Shown here: positions 49,341 through 58,409 of the stretch, piece after piece | Position numbering within the stretch: the first letter of the stretch is position 1 | How the letters are laid out: each line of letters starts with the position of its first letter | From: Sphingobium sp. V4 | GTDB taxonomy: Bacteria > Pseudomonadota > Alphaproteobacteria > Sphingomonadales > Sphingomonadaceae | Direction of reading: 5' to 3' | NCBI RefSeq assembly: GCF_029590555.1 | Contig: NZ_CP081001.1 | Location: 2,542,001 to 2,606,000, forward strand | DNA length: 64,000 bases | The notes under the pieces: generated by a model | The model's database searches: none | Seen by the model: the letters and a program-made list of their open reading frames with translations, nothing else | What the model was told of the DNA's origin: nothing | Translations under genes and position numbers: made by a program

Positions 49341-51545
49341 TCAGGCCACCTGCACCTTGAGCAGCTTGTCGATCGTCAGCGGATAGTCGCGCAGCCTGAT
49401 CCCGGTGGCGTTGTAGATCGCATTGGCCACTGCCGCGCCAGCGCCGCAGATGCCCAGTTCACCCACCCCCTTGGCCTTCATCGGCGAGCTTTTGTCGTCC
49501 AGCTCCTCGATGAACAGAACATCCTGTTCGGGAATGTCGGCATGGACCGGCACCAGATATTCGGCCATGTCGTGGTTCACGAAGAAGCCGAAGCGGGTGT
49601 CGACGTCCAGCGCCTCCATCAGCGCGGCGCCCGCGCCCATGGTCATGGCGCCGATCACCTGGCTGCGCGCCGATTTGGGGTTGAGGATGCGGCCGGCGGC
49701 GAAAGCGCCGCCCATCCGGCGGATGCGCACCTCGGCCGTGTCGACATCGACCCCGACCTCGCAGAAGTGCGCGCCGAACGTCGCCTGGGCATAGCGTTTG
49801 TCGAGGTCGCCATACTCCATGCTGTCTTCCGCCCAGACGCCATCGCGCCCTGCCAGCGCGGCGAGGGTCTGCGACTTGTTGCCGAGTTTGACGAGACCAT
49901 CCTCGAACTGCGCCTGATCGGCGGCATAGCCCGCCTTTTCCGCCAGCTTCGCCCGCAGCGCCATGGCGGCGGCATAGACGCCCGCCGTGCTGCTGTTCGC
50001 GCCCCACTGACCACCCGAACCGGCCGATTCAGGAAAGCGGCTGTCACCGAGGCGCACCGTCACATGATCCAGCGGCACGCCCAGCATCTCCGCCGCGGTC
50101 TGGCCGATGATGGTGTAGCTGCCGGTGCCGATGTCGGTCATGTCGGTTTCGACGATCACCCGCCCCTGAGCGTCCACACCCATGCGCGCGCCCGATTTGG
50201 TGACGAGATTGTTGCGGAAGGCGGACGCGACGCCCATGCCGACCAGCCAGCGGCCGTCACGCACCTGCCCCGGCTTCGGGTTGCGCTTTGCCCAGCCGAA
50301 ACGGTCGGCGCCTGCACGCAGGCATTCCACCAGCTTGCGGCTGGAGAAGGGCCGTTGCGGACCGGCTTCGGGATCATATTGCACATCGTTGCGGATGCGC
50401 AGCTCGACCGGGTCGACACCTGCCGCTTCGGCCAGTTCGTCCATCGCCACTTCCAGCGCCAGCAGGCCCACCGCCTCGCCCGGCGCGCGCATGGCGTTGC
50501 CTTCGGGCAGGTTGAGCGTGACGAGCCGGTGCGCGGTCATGCGGTGCGCGCCGCGATAGAGGAGCCGCGTCTGCTGCGCCGCCGTTTCCGCGCCGCCGCC
50601 GGGCAGGTCGCCCGACCAGACTTCATGCGCGATCGCGTCGATCACCCCGTCCCTGTCAGCGCCCAGCCGGATGCGCTGGATCGTGGCCGGGCGATGGGTG
50701 GTGTTGTTGGGAATCTGGTGCCGGGCGATGGCGACCTTGACCGGCCGGCCCACCTGCCTGGCGCCCAGCGCCGCCAACAGCGCGTCGGCGCGCAGGAACA
50801 GCTTGGCGCCAAAGCCGCCGCCGATATAGGGCGACACCAGCCGGACATTCGCCTTGGGAATGCCGAGCGTCCGGGCGACTTCGCTCACGCCCCAGGCGAT
50901 CATCTGGTTGGAGGTCCAGAGGGTCAGCCTGTCTCCGTTCCAGGCGGCGGTGGTGGCGTGCGGCTCCATCATCGCATGGCTGTGGTCGGGCGTGGTGTAG
51001 GTCCGCTCGACCTTCACCGCCGCCTTCGCAAAGGCGCTGTCGAAATCGCCCGCTTTGGTGTCGGACGGGCCGCCAAAGCCTTCGGGCGGGATCACCCCGT
51101 TCACCCGCTCGGCCGCCAGGTCGAACTTGCCGCTTTCCGGCGCATAGTCGATGCGCACCAGCCTGGCGGCATCGCGGGCATTTTCCAGCGTGTCGGCGAT
51201 CACCAGCGCGACCGCCTGCTCATAATGATCGACCTGCGGCCCGCCGAGCAGCGGCGCGGTGTTCATGCTGCCCTTGCCAAGCTTGCCGGCATTGGCGTGG
51301 GTGACGACGCCCAGAACGCCGGGGGCAGCCTCTGCCGCGCGCAGGTCCATCGCGGCGATCCGGCCCTTCGCGATGGCGGAGCCGACGATCCAGCCATAGG
51401 CGGCCTTGGGCGCGGCATCGTGACGCTCATAGGCATAGGGCGCCGTGCCCGTAACCTTGGCCGCGCCGTCGATCCGGTCATGGGGGATGCCGATCACGCG
51501 GCCCTTGTCGATCGGATTGATGCCCGCTGGCGCGTCGAACTTCAT
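49341..51545 (-). CDS. paoC: Aldehyde oxidoreductase molybdenum-binding subunit, PaoC-like
   Basis: 734 residues, as in E. coli PaoC. Cofactor-binding glycine motifs ([25 protein letters not shown]) and the catalytic Glu in [15 protein letters not shown] near the C-terminus. Oxidises aldehydes to acids using Mo-molybdopterin (MCD in this subfamily). Starts inside the stop of the FAD subunit gene (ATGA). No dedicated PaoD/XdhC maturation factor is in the window. Confidence 0.9.
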   Translation of the reverse strand: MKFDAPAGINPIDKGRVIGIPHDRIDGAAKVTGTAPYAYERHDAAPKAAYGWIVGSAIAKGRIAAMDLRAAEAAPGVLGVVTHANAGKLGKGSMNTAPLLGGPQVDHYEQAVALVIADTLENARDAARLVRIDYAPESGKFDLAAERVNGVIPPEGFGGPSDTKAGDFDSAFAKAAVKVERTYTTPDHSHAMMEPHATTAAWNGDRLTLWTSNQMIAWGVSEVARTLGIPKANVRLVSPYIGGGFGAKLFLRADALLAALGARQVGRPVKVAIARHQIPNNTTHRPATIQRIRLGADRDGVIDAIAHEVWSGDLPGGGAETAAQQTRLLYRGAHRMTAHRLVTLNLPEGNAMRAPGEAVGLLALEVAMDELAEAAGVDPVELRIRNDVQYDPEAGPQRPFSSRKLVECLRAGADRFGWAKRNPKPGQVRDGRWLVGMGVASAFRNNLVTKSGARMGVDAQGRVIVETDMTDIGTGSYTIIGQTAAEMLGVPLDHVTVRLGDSRFPESAGSGGQWGANSSTAGVYAAAMALRAKLAEKAGYAADQAQFEDGLVKLGNKSQTLAALAGRDGVWAEDSMEYGDLDKRYAQATFGAHFCEVGVDVDTAEVRIRRMGGAFAAGRILNPKSARSQVIGAMTMGAGAALMEALDVDTRFGFFVNHDMAEYLVPVHADIPEQDVLFIEELDDKSSPMKAKGVGELGICGAGAAVANAIYNATGIRLRDYPLTIDKLLKVQVA

Positions 51546-52498
51546 GCCCGTGCCTCCCGCTGGCGGTAGAGCGACGCGAGCGTCCGTTCGACCAGTGTCT
51601 TCTTGAAGTCGTTATGATGCGTCGTGCGGGCGCCGGCGAGCGCAGCTTCGGCCACCACCTTCGCGCCGCTCTTCGCGGCAGCATCCGCCTCCTCGACGCG
51701 CCACGGCTTCGCGCCGATGCCGCCAAATGCGAAGCGCGCGCTGCCATCCTTGCCGAACACCGCCGCCACCGACACCAGGGCGAAGGCATAGGAGGCGCGG
51801 TCGCGCACCTTGCGATAGACATGGGTGCCGCCGACCGGCTTGGGCAAAGTGACCGAGGTTATGATCTCACCCGGCTTGAGCACCGTTTCCTTCTCCGGCG
51901 TGTCGCCGGGCAAAAGGTGAAAGTCGGCGATCGGGATGGACCGCTTCGCGCCATTGGCGTCAATGGTGTCCACGTCGCTGTCCAGCAGTCGCAGCGCCAC
52001 CGCCATGTCGCTGGGATGCTGGGCTATGCAGGCGTCACTGACGCCCAGGATGGCGAGGCTGCGGCTCATCCCCTGCATAGCGCCGCAGCCGCTGCCGGGC
52101 TTGCGCTTGTTGCAGGGCATCCGCGTGTCGTAGAAATAGGGGCAGCGAGTGCGTTGCAGCAGGTTGCCGCCGGTGGTCGCCTTGTTGCGCAGCTGGCCCG
52201 ATGCGCCGGCGAGCAGCGCGCGGCTGAGGACCGCATAATCGCGCCGCACGCGCTTGTCGGCCGCCAGATCGGTATTGCGCACCAGCGCCCCGATGCGCAG
52301 CCCGCCATCGGGCGTCTCCTCGATCCTGTCGAGGCCCAGATGATTGACGTCGATCAGATGGGCCGGCGTCTCGATCTGCAATTTCATCAGGTCCAGCAGA
52401 TTGGTGCCGCCGGCGATGAAGCGCGCGCCCTGGACCGATGCCGCTGCCTTGGCGGCCGCTTCGACGCTGGTTGCGCGTTCGTAGGTGAAGGGCCTCAT
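51542..52498 (-). CDS. paoB: Aldehyde oxidoreductase FAD subunit with an extra Cys cluster, PaoB-like
   Basis: 318 residues. FAD-binding [14 protein letters not shown] and [16 protein letters not shown]. The insert [20 protein letters not shown], continuing to a further Cys (GCG), corresponds to the segment that holds a 4Fe-4S cluster in PaoB, and is absent from most xanthine-dehydrogenase FAD subunits. ATGA overlaps on both sides show coupling with the other two subunit genes. The start at 52498 gives [11 protein letters not shown]. Confidence 0.9.
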   Translation of the reverse strand: MRPFTYERATSVEAAAKAAASVQGARFIAGGTNLLDLMKLQIETPAHLIDVNHLGLDRIEETPDGGLRIGALVRNTDLAADKRVRRDYAVLSRALLAGASGQLRNKATTGGNLLQRTRCPYFYDTRMPCNKRKPGSGCGAMQGMSRSLAILGVSDACIAQHPSDMAVALRLLDSDVDTIDANGAKRSIPIADFHLLPGDTPEKETVLKPGEIITSVTLPKPVGGTHVYRKVRDRASYAFALVSVAAVFGKDGSARFAFGGIGAKPWRVEEADAAAKSGAKVVAEAALAGARTTHHNDFKKTLVERTLASLYRQREARA

Positions 52499-53145
52499 GC
52501 AGCCTTCTCCCCGCGCCCGGATTGGCCGGAAACGTCGCGCATCGCGGAGATGATGTTCGGATAGGCGGCGCAGCGGCAGATATTGCCGCTCATCCGCTCG
52601 CGCAGTTCGATGTCGCTGATCGCCACCCGGTCCAGATCCTCCGTCACATGGCTGGGGATTCCCGCATCGATCTCGTCCAGCACCGCCACGGCCGAGCAGA
52701 TCTGCCCCGGCGTGCAATAACCGCATTGATAGCCGTCATGGGTGACGAAGGCGCGTTGCATCGGGTGGAGCGCTTCGGGCGTGCCCAGCCCCTCGATCGT
52801 CGTCACCTTCTCGCCATCATGCATCACGGCCAGCGTCAGGCAGCTGTTGATGCGGCGTCCTTCGACCAGGACGGTGCAGGCGCCGCACTGGCCATGGTCG
52901 CAGCCCTTCTTCGTGCCGGTCAGATGCAGATGCTCGCGCAGGGCATCCAGCAGCGTCGTGCGCGGATCGAGTTGCAGATGCGCTTCGCGTCCGTTGACGG
53001 TAAGTTCGACGGGACTCATGCGGGTTCCTTTGCTGCTCCGGAGCGGCGCGTCGGCGGCCGCCGCGTTCGAGAGGACGGGCGCCGATGCGGCAAGGACGGC
53101 GCTGCCCCGCAACAGGCCGCGGCGCGTCAAATGATCGGACGTCAT
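52495..53145 (-). CDS. paoA: Aldehyde oxidoreductase 2Fe-2S subunit with Tat signal, PaoA-like
   Basis: 216 residues. A twin-arginine leader ([16 protein letters not shown]) precedes a ferredoxin domain with [15 protein letters not shown]...C and a helical domain with CGYCTPGQ and CRCAAYPNI, giving two 2Fe-2S clusters. The Tat signal implies the assembled heterotrimer is exported to the periplasm, with this subunit carrying the signal for all three. First gene of paoABC. Confidence 0.92.
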   Translation of the reverse strand: MTSDHLTRRGLLRGSAVLAASAPVLSNAAAADAPLRSSKGTRMSPVELTVNGREAHLQLDPRTTLLDALREHLHLTGTKKGCDHGQCGACTVLVEGRRINSCLTLAVMHDGEKVTTIEGLGTPEALHPMQRAFVTHDGYQCGYCTPGQICSAVAVLDEIDAGIPSHVTEDLDRVAISDIELRERMSGNICRCAAYPNIISAMRDVSGQSGRGEKAA

Positions 53146-53479
53146 GGATGGTCCTCCCTGCTGATCTGCTGGTCATTACGAAGCGCGTCGGCAAATGATC
53201 CCTCTGCAGGCACAAACATTGCCTCCGGACGACAGATTAGCAGAAGCGCGGCTGACGCCCAACGCCCAAGATGACGGTGGAGCGCCGTGATTCGTCGTTG
53301 AAACCAGCGAGCAGCGCCGCCGCGCGATCTTTTCACAAGCGAAAAATGGCGGAAAACCGAGACTTTTTGCGGCCGCGAAAGAGAATTTCAATTTTGTGCA
53401 ATTCCCCCCTTGCCGATCCCGGAAAGCGCTGCTAGTTCCCCGCCACCCGCCGAGAGGGACACACTCTCCGGCCGCCAGA
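53146..53479. other. 334-base gap before tRNA-Gly
   Basis: No gene seen. Codon-like bias is lost and AT-richer patches occur around 53325-53405 (GCGAAAAATGGCGG, AATTTCAATTTTG). The tRNA promoter candidate lies at 53410-53438. Confidence 0.5.
53410..53438 (+). promoter_or_regulatory. Possible tRNA-Gly promoter
   Basis: TTGCCG, 17 bases, TAGTTC, ending 41 bases before the tRNA. Weak match to consensus. Confidence 0.35.
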
Positions 53480-53554
53480 GCGGGCGTAGCTCAGGGGTAG
53501 AGCACAACCTTGCCAAGGTTGGGGTCGAGGGTTCGAATCCCTTCGCCCGCTCCA
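53480..53554 (+). tRNA. tRNA-Gly (GCC anticodon)
   Basis: 75 bases with encoded CCA. Acceptor GCGGGCG / CGCCCGC perfect, anticodon stem CAACC / GGTTG with loop TTGCCAA, T-arm GGGTTCGAATCCC. It bounds the integrase-scar region on one side. Confidence 0.97.
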
Positions 53555-53653
53555 GTTTTTCCAACATTTTCGTGACTCAGAGGCCTTCGGGCCGCCCTAC
53601 CGGGTTACCGCATCGCGACGTGCCGCAAAAGCGCGCTACACGCTAACGTCTAA

Positions 53654-53683
53654 CCATCGGCGGAGTGGGTCCTCCGCCGATGG
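53654..53683. other. Perfect 12-bp hairpin 100 bases after tRNA-Gly
   Basis: Arms CCATCGGCGGAG / CTCCGCCGATGG around a 6-base loop. No U-tract. It could terminate or process the tRNA-Gly transcript, or be a leftover of the former mobile element. Confidence 0.5.
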
Positions 53684-53704
53684 CCGGTGCCGCAAGGGCT
53701 CGAG

Positions 53705-53992
53705 CTATTGAACCTTTACCCGTGGCGGAGAGGTTAGGATCTTGGCGATCAGGACGCGCCTGCCCGCGCTGCTTGAATATGAGCCTGCCGCACCGTGCGG
53801 GGCCACTCGCCAAAAATCGACGCCCGAGACAGGCACCCCGTAGGAATCATCACCCTGCAAATTCCGCAGCGGGTCCTCAAGGACGGTTTGGTATGACTCC
53901 GCCTCAAGCAGAGAATTGCCCTCGGATTTGATTAGCTCAATGATCGCCACAAGTGCGGTGTGTAATGCGCTACGGCGGCGGCCCTGGCGCAC
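53705..53992 (-). pseudogene. Possible leftover coding fragment
   Basis: An open frame of about 95 codons with a protein-like middle section (ALVAIIELIKSEGNSLLEAE, about residues 13-32) but an unusual N-terminus and no ribosome binding site. Base composition is lower in GC than flanking core genes. It lies between tRNA-Gly and the integrase scar. It may be cargo debris of the lost element, or simply chance. I cannot name a family. The rest of 53555-54087 shows no gene. Confidence 0.25.
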
Positions 53993-54087
53993 CAGCCTGG
54001 TTCGGCCCGGTCATAGAACTGGAGCACGCTTTTATAGACCTAAAATGGACCGGTTGCGCCTGACGGCAAGCGGCACGGAGCCCCACT

Positions 54088-54696
54088 CTAGCTTCGCCTG
54101 AAATTGGCCTTGAGAACCCTACCGCCTGTCTGCAATTCATCGAGATAGTTCGACCAGTGCAGCATCATCCTGATCCGCTCCTCCCAATGCGTACCGCGCG
54201 CGTAGCCGTCTCATACCGCCAGCGCACCTCAACCGTGCGGAGGACTTCCAGCAGTTCGGGTACGGTGAGGTCTGCGATGGGCCGGTTGCCAATAAGCGGA
54301 TAGGCGAGGTCGAGCAGCCAGCGCATCTTCTGAAGCGTCTTGGTCGCACGCCCCTCGATCTCGAGGCGGGCAAGCCATTCATCGGCTATCGCCTTGAAGG
54401 TCTCTTCCGATTTGGCCTTCGCCTCGCGAACCTTGGCCTTCCGCACTTCAGCCGGGTCTTGCCCGTCTGCCAGCGCTCCTCGCGCCGCCGTTTTCTTCTC
54501 GCGAGCCTTGGCGAGACACTTCGGGGTAGCTGCCGAAGGAGAGCGTCTTCTGTTTTCCGAGGAAGCTGCAGTTCATCCGCCAGAGACGGCCGCCCATCTC
54601 CTTGACCAGAAGATACAAGCCCAAGCCATCGGTCAGCTTGCAGGACTTATCCTTTGATTTTGCTGCATTTGTTGCCGTGACGGTGAGGACCATCAT
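54088..54696 (-). pseudogene. Tyrosine integrase (P4-type) remnant: catalytic domain deleted, frameshifted
   Basis: The 5' part reads as a normal DUF4102-type N-terminus: LTDGLGLYLLVKEMGGRLWR and KQKTLSFGSYPEVS. A frameshift near 54515 moves to a second frame that continues (ADEWLARLEIEGRATKT, the core-binding domain, to about 54190). Then the entire catalytic region (where Arg, His and Tyr should lie) is missing, and a third frame picks up the typical extreme C-terminus ERIRMMLHWSNYLDELQTGG before a stop at 54088. About 600 bases remain of the usual ~1200. It runs from tRNA-Phe in the same direction, the usual order of tRNA, att site and int in genomic islands. Confidence 0.85.
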
Positions 54697-54743
54697 GGTA
54701 TCTCCGAAATGGCAAATTGCCGGATACCATGAAAATACCATGA
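54693..54743. repeat. Inverted and direct repeats at the integrase start
   Basis: TCATGGTATC (54693-54702) overlaps the integrase ATG and is mirrored by GATACCATGA (54723-54732). ATACCATGA is repeated directly at 54735-54743, eleven bases on, one helical turn. This looks like arm-type binding sites or an autoregulatory operator for the integrase or an excisionase. Confidence 0.55.
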
Positions 54744-54865
54744 TCAGTGTGTGGCTGACAGTGCACCCCCGGGGACGTGCGGGGACGATGGGTTATTCAA
54801 AACCGACGTTTTCCGCCATTTTCTGGGTGGCTCTGGATGCTGCTGGATGAGGAAAAGAGAACAAA

Positions 54866-54941
54866 TGGTGCCCGGGGACGGAGTCGAACCGCCGACACTG
54901 CGATTTTCAATCGCATGCTCTACCAACTGAGCTACCCGGGC
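54866..54941 (-). tRNA. tRNA-Phe (GAA anticodon), probable former attachment site
   Basis: 76 bases with encoded CCA. Acceptor GCCCGGG / CCCGGGC, anticodon loop with GAA (GATTGAAAATC), T-arm GGTTCGACTCC. The integrase remnant starts 170 bases beyond its 3' end in the same orientation. A 10-base piece of the tRNA 3' region (CCCGGGGACG on the plus strand) recurs at 54768-54777. Confidence 0.97.
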
Positions 54942-54980
54942 ACGGGTTCCTGGCGGAGGCGTCCGCCGGATGGAGGCGTG

Positions 54981-55010
54981 CCTATAGGCGTCAATCCGGC
55001 TCGCTGTCCA
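54981..55010 (-). promoter_or_regulatory. Possible tRNA-Phe promoter
   Basis: TGGACA, 18 bases, TATAGG on the minus strand, 40 bases before the tRNA and overlapping the 3' end of yacG. It would allow tRNA synthesis independent of the infA operon. Confidence 0.45.
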
Positions 55011-55185
55011 GCCCATAATTGCCATTTTTTTGCGCGGCTTCGTCGGCTGGCGGACCGGGTACGCGATAGCCTTCGCCGAGCCATTGCAGAAGGTCGCGGT
55101 CACGGCAGGCGGGGCCGCAAAAAGGGCGGGTTTCCGGGCACGAAGGCTGGCCGCAGACCGGACAGGACGCGGGCTTAGGCGACAT
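54991..55185 (-). CDS. yacG: DNA gyrase inhibitor YacG
   Basis: 64 residues. Four-Cys zinc site CPVCGQ ... FCGPACRDRDLLQWL. In E. coli YacG binds the GyrB C-terminal region and blocks DNA binding. The start overlaps the end of the rng-like gene by 11 bases. The C-terminal tail is acidic. Confidence 0.93.
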   Translation of the reverse strand: MSPKPASCPVCGQPSCPETRPFCGPACRDRDLLQWLGEGYRVPGPPADEAAQKNGNYGLDSEPD

Positions 55186-56164
55186 GGCCGCCCGCCAGGG
55201 AAAGCGCCGCGTCGGCGCTCAGGATCACCGCGCCGCCCCGGCGGCGGGCGAGAAGCTCGACCCAGTCCTGCCGCTTGCGCAACAGGTCGATGATCGCCGG
55301 CGCGGCGGTGATCGTCGCGGCCCCGCCCTGGCCATGCCGTTCCGCGCGGCGCAGCAGCGCGAGCGCCGCCGTCAGCACCGGATCCTCGCGCAGCAATTCC
55401 ATCAGGTTGGCGCGTTCGCGACGGCGGATGACCTGGAGGAAGCCGAAGCCGTTGACCGCGGTGCGCTCGAAGGGAAGCGGCAGATATTTGTCGATCTGCG
55501 CGGCGGCGATCATCCGCTCATCCTTGTTGTTCATCGTCGGCAGGTCGATGCCGATCGACCCGCTCAGCCCCATGCGGCGGATCGCCTGGGCGGCAAGCTT
55601 GGCGCCCTTGGGACCGAGCTGGGCGGGCGGCAGCGATCCATCCACGTCGATCAGCAACATGGCGGGAGTGAGGTAAAGCCGCAGCGCGGCGGCCTCCGTG
55701 CCGACCTCGCCCGTCATCGCCTCCTCCATCAACTCGCTCCAGCCATGCGCCTCTAACCGATCCTCTTCATGCGCGGGGCACGGAATCACGGGCACGCCGG
55801 TGGCGCGGATGCGCTGGAGCAGGCTGGGTCCGGCATGGGGCTTGACGCCGGGCGCTGGCACGCGGCCCTTGGCCCGCTTGGGACGGCCTTCCTCGGCAAT
55901 CGCCTCGCGCAGGATTTCGACCAGCACATTGCCGCCCTCCGCCAGCCTGGGCGGGATCGGCTCCAGCAGCACCTCCTCGCCCGAAGTCAGGCGGACGATA
56001 CCGCGCTTGCGGGGAATGATGGTGGCGGTCAGACGTCCCTGCACGACCGCGCCGGCACGGGCATCACCGCCGTCCCGCTCGATCAGCGCCTCGACCAGCT
56101 TGCCATGCTCGATCAGCGCCGCGCGGGCTTCGCCGATACCTTCTTCATAGAGCCATTCGGCCAT
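55175..56164 (-). CDS. Short ribonuclease E/G family protein
   Basis: 329 residues, well under the ~490 of RNase G. From the ATG at 56164 (MAEWLYEEGIGEARAALIEH). The catalytic-core region has LLIDVDGSLPP and SGSIGIDLPTMNNKDER, where RNase E/G has its two metal-binding Asp residues. The S1 domain is reduced, and the CPxCxG zinc-link motif of RNase E is absent. Position in infA-maf-rng-yacG is the conserved alphaproteobacterial order. Whether it keeps endonuclease activity is uncertain because of its divergence. Confidence 0.85.
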   Translation of the reverse strand: MAEWLYEEGIGEARAALIEHGKLVEALIERDGGDARAGAVVQGRLTATIIPRKRGIVRLTSGEEVLLEPIPPRLAEGGNVLVEILREAIAEEGRPKRAKGRVPAPGVKPHAGPSLLQRIRATGVPVIPCPAHEEDRLEAHGWSELMEEAMTGEVGTEAAALRLYLTPAMLLIDVDGSLPPAQLGPKGAKLAAQAIRRMGLSGSIGIDLPTMNNKDERMIAAAQIDKYLPLPFERTAVNGFGFLQVIRRRERANLMELLREDPVLTAALALLRRAERHGQGGAATITAAPAIIDLLRKRQDWVELLARRRGGAVILSADAALSLAGGHVA

Positions 56165-56226
56165 AATGCTGTTCCTGTTGGTGGGGTTGCCGAGCAGGGA
56201 AATCTGCCCTTTCCCTTGCAATCCCT

Positions 56227-56802
56227 CTAGTCCAATGGGTAGCCCGCTGCCTTCAACAGCGCGCGGGTTTCGTAAAGCGGCAGGCCCATGATCGCGCTGT
56301 GGCTGCCCTGGATGGCGCGGATCAAGCCCGCGGCGTGGCCCTGGATCGCGTAGCCGCCGGCCTTGCCGCGCCATTCGCCCCCGGCGACATAGGCGTCGAT
56401 CTCCGCCCGCTCCAGCCGCTTGAAGGTGACGATATTATCCGCCAGGCGATGCCGCGCCCGCCCATCCGCGTCGATCAGCGTGATCGCGCTGAATACCCGG
56501 TGGCGGCGGCCCGACAGCAGGGCGAGGCAGGCGCGCGCCTCGTCCTCGCTTTCCGCCTTGGGCAGGATGCGGCGCCCGGCGGCGACCACGGTGTCGCCCG
56601 ACAGGATGAGCGCGCCCGGATGGCGCGCGGCGACGAGCGCCCCCTTGTCCGCCGCCACGCGCGCAGCATAGGCTGCGGGCGTTTCATGCTTCAGGGGGGC
56701 TTCGTCGATATCGGCAGGATCGACCGCGTCGGGGACGACGCCGATCTGGCCCAGAAGGTCAAGCCGCCTGGGGGACGCCGAAGCAAGGATGAGCCGCATC
56801 AA
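56227..56802 (-). CDS. maf: Maf family nucleoside triphosphate pyrophosphatase
   Basis: 191 residues. LILASASPRRLDLLGQIG at the start, the central LILSGDTVVAAGRRILPKA and the C-terminal GSHSAIMGLPLYET, all characteristic. Hydrolyses non-canonical or modified nucleotides (dTTP/UTP or 7-methyl-GTP type not resolved). Nine bases after infA. Confidence 0.95.
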   Translation of the reverse strand: MMRLILASASPRRLDLLGQIGVVPDAVDPADIDEAPLKHETPAAYAARVAADKGALVAARHPGALILSGDTVVAAGRRILPKAESEDEARACLALLSGRRHRVFSAITLIDADGRARHRLADNIVTFKRLERAEIDAYVAGGEWRGKAGGYAIQGHAAGLIRAIQGSHSAIMGLPLYETRALLKAAGYPLD

Positions 56803-56811
56803 TCCAGCGGC

Positions 56812-57030
56812 TTATTTGAAGCGGTAGGTGATCCGACCCTTGGTCAGGTCGTAGGGGGTGAGTTCGACGAGAACTTCGTCACCCACGAGCACGCGGATGC
56901 GATTCTTGCGCATCTTGCCGGCCGTATGGCCGAGAATTTCGTGATCATTTTCCAGCCGCACGCGGAACATGGCGTTGGGGAGAAGCTCCACAACCTGTCC
57001 GCGCATTTCAAGCAGTTCTTCTTTAGCCAT
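56812..57030 (-). CDS. infA: Translation initiation factor IF-1
   Basis: 72 residues, [20 protein letters not shown], an OB fold that blocks the A site during initiation. First gene of the infA-maf-rng-yacG transcript. AAAGAA-rich leader, no strong Shine-Dalgarno. Confidence 0.98.
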   Translation of the reverse strand: MAKEELLEMRGQVVELLPNAMFRVRLENDHEILGHTAGKMRKNRIRVLVGDEVLVELTPYDLTKGRITYRFK

Positions 57031-57087
57031 ATTATCCCGAATTCGAAAAATCGCGCCGCCATAGCGCCAAATCGCACAAAATGAAAG

Positions 57088-58377
57088 TCAGGGTTGCACA
57101 CCGAACTTTTCACCGGCGGCATGGAGCGCCGCGAAGATCATGTCGAGCTGGTCGGCGTCGAGACAATAGGGCGGCATGAGGTATATGCTGTTGCCCAGCG
57201 GCCGCAGCAAGAGGCCATGTTCCAGAAAGAAGGCGCGCAGCCGCGGGGCAAGGTCGGAAAGATAGCCAGCGTCCGGCGCGACAAGGTCGATCGCGGCGAT
57301 GGCGCCCAGCTGGCGCGGGTTGGCAAAGGCGGGATGCGCCGCCAGCCGCGCGAGTCGCGTGGCCATGCCATCTGCCAGGGCGGCGATCCGGCCCAGCACA
57401 TCCTCTTCCCGCCAGATGGCGAGATTGGCGGCAGCGGCGGCGCAGGCGATCGCATTCGCCGTATAGCTCGACGAGTGGTAGAAGAGGCGCGCGCGATCGG
57501 TCGAAGAATGCGCGTCGAAGATCGGCGCGGTGGCCAGCGTTGCGGCGAGCGGGATGGCCCCGCCGGTAATGCCCTTGGCCACGGCCATGATATCGGGCAC
57601 GACACCGGCCTGCTCGCAGGCGAAAAGCGTGCCGGTGCGGCCCCAGCCGGTCATCACCTCGTCCGCGATAAAGAGCACGCCGTGCTTGCGACAGATCGCC
57701 GCCATTTCCCGCAGCATGTGCGGCGGATAGATCAGCATCCCCCCTGCCCCCAGGATCAGCGGCTCGACGATGAATGCAGCGGGCTTGTCCGCGCAGGCGG
57801 CCTCCAGCGCGTCGAGGCAGACCTGCTCCCCGCCCGGCGCGGGGAAAGGAACGGTGCCGACATCGAACAACAGGGGCGTCCAGGCGGCGTTGTAGACGCC
57901 GCGCTCGCCGATCGACATGGCGCCGATCGTGTCGCCATGATAGCCATGTTCAAGGACGAGGATGCGGCTGCGCGCCTCGGCGAGGCCATCCAGCGCCAGA
58001 TTGTGCCAATAGCCGAGCGCCATCTTGAGCGCGACTTCGACCGCGGTCGAACCGCTGTCGGAATAGAAGACATGGGCGAGTGCGGGCTGGCCATCGAAGC
58101 GCGGCGCGAGGTCGATCAGCCCGCGCGCGACCTCTTCGGCCGGCCCATGCGTGTAGGCGGCGAAGATCAATTGGTCGAGCTGGGTCGCCTGCCGCCCGAT
58201 GGCGGCGGCGATGCGCGGTTCGCAATGGCCATGGGTCGTCACCCACCAGCTGGAAATGCCGTCGATCAACGTGCCGCCGTCGGCGAGGTGCAGCAGCGCC
58301 CCCTCTGCCCGGACCACATGGGGGATCGGCTCGTTCAGGCCATGCTGGGTGAAGGGATGCCAGACAGGAGAGGTCAT
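57088..58377 (-). CDS. bioA: Adenosylmethionine-8-amino-7-oxononanoate aminotransferase
   Basis: 429 residues. Fold-type I PLP enzyme: VWHPFTQHG start diagnostic for BioA, ISSWWVTTHGHCEP substrate loop, FIADEVMTGWGRTG (PLP Asp), AVAKGITGGAIP (PLP Lys). Uses SAM as amino donor in biotin synthesis. The bioD gene lies about 5 kb upstream at the window end, so the biotin genes are split here. Confidence 0.95.
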   Translation of the reverse strand: MTSPVWHPFTQHGLNEPIPHVVRAEGALLHLADGGTLIDGISSWWVTTHGHCEPRIAAAIGRQATQLDQLIFAAYTHGPAEEVARGLIDLAPRFDGQPALAHVFYSDSGSTAVEVALKMALGYWHNLALDGLAEARSRILVLEHGYHGDTIGAMSIGERGVYNAAWTPLLFDVGTVPFPAPGGEQVCLDALEAACADKPAAFIVEPLILGAGGMLIYPPHMLREMAAICRKHGVLFIADEVMTGWGRTGTLFACEQAGVVPDIMAVAKGITGGAIPLAATLATAPIFDAHSSTDRARLFYHSSSYTANAIACAAAAANLAIWREEDVLGRIAALADGMATRLARLAAHPAFANPRQLGAIAAIDLVAPDAGYLSDLAPRLRAFFLEHGLLLRPLGNSIYLMPPYCLDADQLDMIFAALHAAGEKFGVQP

Positions 58378-58409
58378 GACGTGCCTTTAGGCCAGCGGAG
58401 ATGGGAAGG

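Noticed and set aside
53555..54087. Possible insertion sequence between tRNA-Gly and the integrase remnant
   Set aside because: No transposase motif, terminal inverted repeats or target duplication could be found.
54768..54777. CCCGGGGACG as an attR copy of the tRNA-Phe 3' end
   Set aside because: Ten bases of GC-rich identity only 94 bases away is too short and too close to be a convincing attachment repeat; noted but not claimed.
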